NCBI GenBank assembly: GCA_016776905.1
Contig: JADHSM010000002.1
Span: forward strand, 215,514-279,513
Length of the DNA stretch: 64,000 bases
Source: Planctomycetota bacterium
GTDB taxonomy: Bacteria; Planctomycetota; UBA8108; UBA1146
Direction of reading: 5' to 3'
Below, in pieces: positions 58,984 through 64,000 of this stretch. Positions within the stretch are counted from its first letter, which is position 1, and every line of letters begins with the position of its first letter. Below the pieces are notes generated by a model, which was not told the origin of the DNA, searched no databases, and saw only the letters and a program-made list of their open reading frames with translations. The translations under genes and the position numbers were made by a program.

Positions 58984-60739
58984 TTATCGCGCGCGTGCAG
59001 TACTCGCACGCATCCGCCAGATGCTCGATCAATTCAGCATGAAGTTGGAAGTGGATTGGGACTATGATGTCAGGGAAGTACTCGAACGCATCCTGAAATT
59101 GGCGATAGGAGAAATCGAGTTTGGCGATGGCGCCCCCGTCGAGCGAGCCTTGCTCATCACTCGTGGAGGTGATGGTGAACTATTGGAAACCGGTGCTGGC
59201 TGGAGCGCTGGAGAAGAAGATTTCACCTTCAGTCGGACTATTGTTGAAGAAACTATTCAAACGGGAAAATCGGTTCTGTGTGAGGATGCATTGGACGACC
59301 CTCGATTTCGATCCTCAGAAAGTCTGAGGGGTCTTCGAGTTCTCACTCTTCTCTCCGTTCCGCTTCTCACTGACGAAACTACCAGCGGCGCTCTGTACAT
59401 CGAACGTCGAGATGCTCGACATCTTTTCGGAGAGCGTGATCGTAACTTCGTGGAAGCCCTCGCAGAGACTCTCGCCCCTACCGTACACACAGTTCTGCTA
59501 CACCAAAAACATGTGAGAGAACTGCGACAGTTACGAAGCCGGAATGAGGCGGAAGCCCATATGGGGCATATCGTCGGACAATCTCCTGCGATGCAACGCA
59601 CTCTCGAATTGGCAAAGACCGCAGCTCATCTCGATCGCACCGTTTTAATCACTGGAGAATCAGGGGTTGGTAAAGAGTTACTCGCCCGGGCGATTCATAC
59701 CCAGTCCCCAAGAGCCGAACAACCCTTCGTCGTCGTCGATTGCTCTGGTCTGTCAGAGACTCTCTTGGAAAGCGAATTGTTCGGTCATACCAAAGGATCC
59801 TTCACAGGTGCGACCAGCGACAAGGTTGGAGCATTTGAAGCGGCAGAAGGTGGCACCGTCTTTTTGGACGAAATCAGTGACGCATCTGTCCCCATGCAAC
59901 AGGCATTACGAAGAGTTCTTCAAGAAGGAGAAATTCGTCGAGTCGGGGATCGTGACTGGCGACCCGTCAATGTACGAGTCGTCTGCGCGACGAATCGTGA
60001 TCTCGCACGGGAGGTCGAAGAAGATCGTTTCCTCGTTGACCTTTATCATCGTATTCACGAATTCCCACTCCGATTGCCCTCCTTGAGAGAGCGCCGCGAA
60101 GATATTCCAAGACTTGCGGAGCATTTTGTGGCCTTGTTTGGTGAGCGAAAAAATCCTCCTGTCCGAGGATTAGATGCAGAAACACTCGCTCTTCTCTCCA
60201 GCCGAGATTGGCATGCCAACAATGTTCGAGAATTACGTAATGTGATTCAACTTTGCGTCGACCTCACCCCTACTGAAATTATCTCCCCAGATGTCTTACA
60301 AAGAGTCTTCAACATTCGTGGAGAAGGCGATGCTGAAGACACCCTTGGGGTCGAAGAAATACAGTTTTCTCCAGGCCGCTTTGTTCACATCGACAGATCC
60401 GCCATCGCAGATTTGATTCGATCCGTTCCTAAGGACGCACCGAAAGACAGACGCCCTTGGGCCCTACTACAACGAGAATTTGGCGGCTCGATCATCACCG
60501 AAACCTTGCGACAAACCCGTTGGAAACTGCGCCCAGCGGCACGTACTTTGGGATTATCTCCCGTTAAACTTCGTCAGGAGTTTCGACAGTGGTTAGAGCA
60601 TCTCCTCGTTCTTTCCGGTGGCCGTAACGATGAGGTCGCAGACCGTCTAGATATGCCCATCGAGATTCTTCGAAGAAAAATAGAAGATCTGGGTATCGAC
60701 CCGCCAGAAAAACCAAAAACAGGAGAGGGAGAATCCTAA
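58970..60739 (+). CDS. sigma-54-dependent transcriptional activator with GAF domain
   Basis: A 589-residue enhancer-binding protein. Residues of about 30-180 are a GAF sensor domain. The AAA+ domain has Walker A GESGVGKE (229-236), the sigma-54 contact loop GSFTGA (276-281; the usual motif is GAFTGA), Walker B GGTVFLDE (294-301) and the R-finger region in RRVGDRDWRPVNVRVV. The C-terminal 100 residues hold a helix-turn-helix DNA-binding part, near RPAARTLGLSPVKLRQEF. It lacks a response-regulator receiver domain, so control is through the GAF or through the adjacent kinase. The start is GTG 58970, in the kinase gene's end, behind GGAGAG. Confidence 0.93.
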   Translation: MEPLDYRARAVLARIRQMLDQFSMKLEVDWDYDVREVLERILKLAIGEIEFGDGAPVERALLITRGGDGELLETGAGWSAGEEDFTFSRTIVEETIQTGKSVLCEDALDDPRFRSSESLRGLRVLTLLSVPLLTDETTSGALYIERRDARHLFGERDRNFVEALAETLAPTVHTVLLHQKHVRELRQLRSRNEAEAHMGHIVGQSPAMQRTLELAKTAAHLDRTVLITGESGVGKELLARAIHTQSPRAEQPFVVVDCSGLSETLLESELFGHTKGSFTGATSDKVGAFEAAEGGTVFLDEISDASVPMQQALRRVLQEGEIRRVGDRDWRPVNVRVVCATNRDLAREVEEDRFLVDLYHRIHEFPLRLPSLRERREDIPRLAEHFVALFGERKNPPVRGLDAETLALLSSRDWHANNVRELRNVIQLCVDLTPTEIISPDVLQRVFNIRGEGDAEDTLGVEEIQFSPGRFVHIDRSAIADLIRSVPKDAPKDRRPWALLQREFGGSIITETLRQTRWKLRPAARTLGLSPVKLRQEFRQWLEHLLVLSGGRNDEVADRLDMPIEILRRKIEDLGIDPPEKPKTGEGES

Positions 60740-61029
60740 TGAAAGTCGGTGTTATTAAAGTCCATCTACAGGTGCCGGGTTCCCGCTCCCTCAAGGAAAA
60801 ACGCCACGCCATTCGTAGTCTGAAAGATCGCCTACAGTCCCGTTTTAAAGTATCCGTCGCTGAAGTCGATGATCAGGACCTTCATCAGAGTTGTGTCCTC
60901 GGAGTTTCCTTCGTCGCCAGCGATGGAAAGAACGCCCAATCCCGGCTCCAGAACCTGATCAACTTTATTGAGGACTACCGCAGCGCTGTCGTCGTCGCCA
61001 TCGACAAGGAAATTCTCCACGAAGACTGA
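60739..61029 (+). CDS. DUF503 family protein
   Basis: A 96-residue protein of the DUF503 (YlxP-like) family, with MKVGVIKVHLQVPGSRSLKE at the start and KEKRHAIRSLKDRLQ and FKVSVAEVDDQD following. In Firmicutes the ylxP gene lies near ribosome maturation genes, but its function is not settled. ATG 60739 overlaps the stop of the sigma-54 activator gene (TAATG), which suggests translational coupling. It has no signal peptide. Confidence 0.9.
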   Translation: MKVGVIKVHLQVPGSRSLKEKRHAIRSLKDRLQSRFKVSVAEVDDQDLHQSCVLGVSFVASDGKNAQSRLQNLINFIEDYRSAVVVAIDKEILHED

Positions 61030-61075
61030 TCAGCGGCTACACTCTCAGGGCATCAATAATTGAGGAGGAACTCTC

Positions 61076-62575
61076 TTGAAAATTCAGGCACTTGGACATT
61101 CCTGCTTTATCGCTGAGATGGATCGTCATTCGGGACAAAGTTTTCGAATTCTCGCCGATCCTTGGCTCGACGATCATGTCATTGGCGATGTGGGGGGACG
61201 CTTTCCACGGGTACGGACCGATTGGTCTGAGTTGGGCCCCATCGATGCTGTTTGGGTTTCGCATGCCCATACGGATCATCTGTGTCCCTATTCGCTCATC
61301 AAACTTCACGAAGACCTCACTCCCGCGCCACAACTGCTACTCCCCATCAGCCTCGCTTATCTGAAAGACATCTTTGAAGAGTACTTGCCGAGTTGGCCGA
61401 TCACTTTCATCGCACAAGAAGAACCTATCGATTTGGGCGGGATTGAGGCCCAGGCTTTCTTCAATCTGGCACCGCAGGCGAGCAACGAAGACGATTGCAT
61501 GATCTTGTTGTTGAGTAATGGTCGTGAAGCTCTGCTTTCTGAAGCAGATGCTTTGCTTCCCAATGAAGATCCTGAAGTCAGAAATTTGGTCGGAATGTTG
61601 CTGGGTGAGGCAGGACCCGAACAACGGGTCTTCCTCACAACTCGAAATGAACTGGAAGCAACGATGGCGAGCATCGATGCAGAAGACCTCGACGAACGCC
61701 GTGAATCGACTCTCGAACAGAGGGCTCAATTGGCAGAACATGCGGAATCACAGATAGCCGCCAACGGCAGCGAATATTGTGCTTGGGCGAATCCGGGAAC
61801 TGTTCGACTGATCATTGGTCAGGGAATAGGACTCCCCCACGAGATTCCAGACCCTTGGAACAAGGTTCTTTTCCCGATTTCTCTAGCAGATCGTGCCCGA
61901 TTGGAACAAGAAGTGGCCACCCGTGAAGGGTTGCCCGTTCAAATCTCAGCGGTTCAACCGGGAGAGTCGATCACCGTTTCAGACGGAAAAATCTCTGATC
62001 GCTCATCGGTAACTGGTCTCGAAGTTCTCGACTCTGAAGCATCGCGCACTTTTGATGAAAATATTGACCTTATTGCCGATTTCCCTGTCGCCCCCCTCCG
62101 AGAAGGAAGACGAGATGGAGAAAAACAACACGAGGCGATTCTCTCTCAGCTCCAGAAACGATACCTCCCGTATCTGATTGGCCAGCGTCAACCGGCGGTC
62201 GAACACCGACTCTCTGCCGGCCTCGGAGAATCAAGAGTACGCATTCGCTATGGCGATTCTTCAGAATGGACCACCCGCGATTACGCTATCGATTTCGCGC
62301 ATCTCGAATTCCGCGAAGTTTCAGGGGACGGAACACCAGACGAAGAATATTGGGCCAACGATCTCGACGATTACTTCCTCGGCCACGCCGATGACTTCAC
62401 GACCTTCTGCCGTACCTTCCCGGGAGGAGTGCACCACCAGTTCTGGGACTGTCTCGGCATGCCGTTCCTAAACAACGATCTGGTCGCTAAGAAGATCCGC
62501 CACCACTTCGAACAGGCAGTAGCCGGCAAAAACGCCGCCGATTACGTCTTACCGCTTTGGAGTTTTCAAAGCTAA
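61076..62575 (+). CDS. metallo-beta-lactamase fold hydrolase
   Basis: A 499-residue protein. The N-terminal 200 residues are an MBL-fold domain of the UlaG/CMP-Neu5Ac hydroxylase-like group, starting KIQALGHSCFIAEMD. The metal motif is VSHAHTDH (His63, His65, Asp67, His68). A Glu/Arg-rich helical insertion and a C-terminal region with QLQKRYLPYLIG and FPGGVHHQFWDCLG follow; neither is recognised as a separate domain. TTG 61076 with GAGGAGG upstream is the start. It is the last gene of the kinase/sigma-54 run and is followed by a strong terminator, so it may be a target or partner of that system. Confidence 0.85.
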   Translation: MKIQALGHSCFIAEMDRHSGQSFRILADPWLDDHVIGDVGGRFPRVRTDWSELGPIDAVWVSHAHTDHLCPYSLIKLHEDLTPAPQLLLPISLAYLKDIFEEYLPSWPITFIAQEEPIDLGGIEAQAFFNLAPQASNEDDCMILLLSNGREALLSEADALLPNEDPEVRNLVGMLLGEAGPEQRVFLTTRNELEATMASIDAEDLDERRESTLEQRAQLAEHAESQIAANGSEYCAWANPGTVRLIIGQGIGLPHEIPDPWNKVLFPISLADRARLEQEVATREGLPVQISAVQPGESITVSDGKISDRSSVTGLEVLDSEASRTFDENIDLIADFPVAPLREGRRDGEKQHEAILSQLQKRYLPYLIGQRQPAVEHRLSAGLGESRVRIRYGDSSEWTTRDYAIDFAHLEFREVSGDGTPDEEYWANDLDDYFLGHADDFTTFCRTFPGGVHHQFWDCLGMPFLNNDLVAKKIRHHFEQAVAGKNAADYVLPLWSFQS

Positions 62576-62597
62576 CTCCTCCAATTTCAACTCACCT

Positions 62598-62640
62598 AAA
62601 AAAAAACGCCACGGCCGAGCGGCCGTGGCGTTACTTTTTT
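62598..62640. terminator. strong bidirectional terminator
   Basis: AACGCCACGGCC (62605-62616) and its exact complement (62621-62632) with a GAGC loop are followed by ACTTTTTT on the plus strand. A run of A on the other side provides the T-run for the minus strand. It ends both the metallo-beta-lactamase gene and the dockerin gene. Confidence 0.92.
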
Positions 62641-62681
62641 AGCATCAGCGAGGTGGGAAAAGAATCCCATGCTCTGGCTGA

Positions 62682-63281
62682 TCAACTACAGGCGTTATAA
62701 ACTTCACATTCCAGGCTGTCGTCCGTCGGATCGATGCCGCAGGTGTCGGGGCCGGGGGTCGCTGGCGGAGCATCACTGGTAAACAAGACGTTTAGAACCT
62801 TGATGGCATCGGCGATATCGACCAGACCATCGTCATTGCAGTCTGCGGCATCGTCGCACGTGACACTTCCACCTGCGAAGAGCAGATTGAGCATGGCGAT
62901 GGCATCTCCGATATCGAAGAGGGTGTCGCCATTGGCATCGCCGCGGCGGAAGGGGGTCCCTACCGGGCCGCTGCTTTCTTCGGCGGCCTCACGCAAAGCC
63001 TGAAAACCACTGATCAGGGAATACTCACCGCTGCCACTGCCTTCGGCGGCCATCGGCGCACCGAGAGTTACATCGACATCGAGGGTGTCGCCGTTGGGCA
63101 AGGTGGCGCTGAGGCTGGCACCGCCACTGCTGAAAGTACCGACCGGCATTTCCACATCGCCCCCACCGGGGCCGCCGGCGACGGTGATTCCCACCGACAC
63201 CAGCAATCCCAGCAAGACGAACAGGGAGCCCGAACCGAGTCGCAGTCCCAGATGATTCACAGAACGAAGAAGAGAAGACAT
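62682..63281 (-). CDS. secreted dockerin-like protein
   Basis: A 199-residue protein with an N-terminal hydrophobic signal (SLFVLLGLLVSVGITVAGG). A short beta-rich region follows (MPVGTFSSGG ... LSATLPNGDTLDVDVTLGAP). The dockerin-like pair is FRRGDANGDTLFDIGDAIAM and DCNDDGLVDIADAIKVLNVL, then a Pro-rich linker and the DDSLEC end. These features are close to those of the secreted protein at 26284-27615. ATG overlaps the stop of the upstream gene by one base (TAATG), so the two are coupled. The role is unknown; Asp/Asn-rich loops suggest calcium binding. Confidence 0.87.
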   Translation of the reverse strand: MSSLLRSVNHLGLRLGSGSLFVLLGLLVSVGITVAGGPGGGDVEMPVGTFSSGGASLSATLPNGDTLDVDVTLGAPMAAEGSGSGEYSLISGFQALREAAEESSGPVGTPFRRGDANGDTLFDIGDAIAMLNLLFAGGSVTCDDAADCNDDGLVDIADAIKVLNVLFTSDAPPATPGPDTCGIDPTDDSLECEVYNACS

Positions 63282-64000
63282 TACTTTTGCTCCTCTCCGG
63301 CGGCAGCGGGAACACCCAGCTGGGCTTCGATCGAAGCCAAGCGACCGGCAAGACCTTCAAGAAGGGCAAGGCGCTTTTGCAGTGCTGCAATCTCGGCATC
63401 TTTCTCCGCTTTCAACGCAGCGATCTCGGCATCTTTCTGTGCTTTGACCTTTTGCAGCTCACTGAGCAGCATCGGTGTCAGCATGCCGTAGCGAATTCCT
63501 TCGACGGTACCGTCCTGATTGAAGACCACCAACTCGGGGAAGATCTTGGCGACATCTTCAGCGATCAGACCATGCTGCAGGCTTTTGCCTCCGTCTCCGT
63601 AACCCTCTTTGTAGAAGTAGGTCACAGGCTCCAACTGATCCAATCCACGACTGACATCCTGCAGAGGCTGGATGTTTTCTTTGAAACGACGAGAAGAAGT
63701 GGTCACCGTTCCCGAGGGGGTAAACACCGTTCCCACCAAGTGGGTTTGGGTATGAGTCCCTGGGGTTCCAATGCGGATCGTATTCGCTTCGCCGGCGACG
63801 CCTTCGTTGCCGATCATGATGTTGTTGCTACCGGTGGTGAGGTTAAAGCCAGAACGATATCCAAGGGCGGTGTTGTTGAAGCCGGTGGTGTTGCTGAAGA
63901 GCGCACTTCTTCCACTGGCGGTGTTGTCGTTGCCGGTGGTGTTGCTGGAGAGCGCATCTCCTCCACTGGCGGTGTTGGAGTCGCCGGTGGTGTTGCTGGA
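63281..64000 (-). CDS. repeat protein with C-terminal peptidase S74 chaperone domain, partial
   Basis: The frame is open to the window edge, so the N-terminus is missing. The visible 239 residues begin with tandem 17-residue repeats of the type SNTTGxxNTASGxxALx, similar to the beta-roll repeats of trimeric adhesins and phage tail fibres. The C-terminal part has SSRRFKENIQPLQDV, matching the Ser-Lys region of the S74 intramolecular chaperone domain that cleaves itself off tail-spike proteins. HGLIAEDVAKIFPELV and GIRYGMLTPMLLSELQKV follow, then a coiled coil rich in Ala, Glu and Lys. Trimer formation through the coiled coil is expected from the family. The stop overlaps the dockerin gene. Confidence 0.85.
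   Translation of the reverse strand, partial: SSNTTGDSNTASGGDALSSNTTGNDNTASGRSALFSNTTGFNNTALGYRSGFNLTTGSNNIMIGNEGVAGEANTIRIGTPGTHTQTHLVGTVFTPSGTVTTSSRRFKENIQPLQDVSRGLDQLEPVTYFYKEGYGDGGKSLQHGLIAEDVAKIFPELVVFNQDGTVEGIRYGMLTPMLLSELQKVKAQKDAEIAALKAEKDAEIAALQKRLALLEGLAGRLASIEAQLGVPAAAGEEQK
63838..64000. repeat. 51-base coding repeats in the S74 protein gene
   Basis: Near-identical 51-base units encode SNTTG-type repeats of 17 residues. At least two close copies, one more divergent copy and a partial last copy are visible up to the window edge. The array continues beyond the window. Confidence 0.85.

Noticed and set aside
62682..64000. Prophage tail region
   Set aside because: The S74 domain is found in phage tail spikes, but the partner is a dockerin-like protein with a signal peptide and no other phage gene is visible in the window.

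Overview
The window reads as a contiguous chromosomal segment of a Gram-negative bacterium, most probably a marine Planctomycetota. The grounds are: two secreted proteins ending in the paired, dockerin-like Asp/Asn-rich repeats common in that phylum; a SpoVG protein carrying an extra zinc ribbon; a four-gene ABC-2/Gldg/DUF4340 cluster; a fused SecDF; and outer-membrane functions (KdsA for Kdo, a WaaP-like kinase, DsbD). The assignment is an inference from gene content, because no rRNA gene is present. One tRNA (Leu, anticodon UAG) is visible. No insertion sequence, CRISPR array or integrase was seen.

Layout. 1-1751 (-): a partial DsbD-like thiol:disulfide reductase behind a small glutaredoxin. 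2070-4044 (+): kdsA, a family 2 glycosyltransferase and a small CxxC protein, converging with an asparaginase II homologue and a large HEAT-like exported protein (-). 7847-12528 (-): pssA and psd for phosphatidylethanolamine, then folK, panC, ispE and a zinc-ribbon spoVG, mostly with overlapping stop and start codons. 12665-14380 (+): enolase and a possible FtsB/DivIC-like protein. 14530-22443 (-): a LysM protein and the cluster ruvB-spoIID-tgt-yajC-secDF. 22722-24987 (+): an MFS transporter and a LysM lipoprotein. 24974-26068 (-): an ArsS-type radical SAM enzyme. 26284-27615 (+): a secreted cohesin-like/dockerin protein. 27708-40628: ribBA, a free B3/B4 domain protein, a WaaP-like kinase, a membrane flavoprotein/ferredoxin fusion, an M32 carboxypeptidase, tdk, the ABC/Gldg/DUF4340 operon and a HAD phosphatase. 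40930-46929: a FlgN-like protein, tRNA-Leu, a cysteine-desulfurase-like enzyme, a flavin reductase, a lipoprotein, a ThuA protein and an aldehyde dehydrogenase. 47014-54980: a VWA protein, an AlkD-like protein, an AT-rich methyltransferase/HNH nuclease pair, apgM, a GT4 glycosyltransferase, a rhomboid protease, a DUF445 protein and a free threonyl-tRNA editing domain. 55135-62575 (+): a Ser/Thr kinase-ATPase-TPR protein, a sigma-54 activator, a DUF503 protein and a metallo-beta-lactamase-fold protein. 62682-64000 (-): a dockerin protein and a partial repeat protein with a peptidase S74 tail.

Most of the window is housekeeping and envelope biology. The parts that stand out are the methyltransferase/HNH pair, which is clearly AT-richer than its neighbours; the kinase/sigma-54 operon, which looks like a self-contained signalling module; the redox fusion whose flavoprotein half appears permuted; a strong hairpin that pairs with the ribosome binding site of tdk; and a KdsA with aspartate at the position normally held by cysteine or asparagine. 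Several genes start at TTG with good Shine-Dalgarno sites, so many start calls here rest on the ribosome binding site rather than on ATG.
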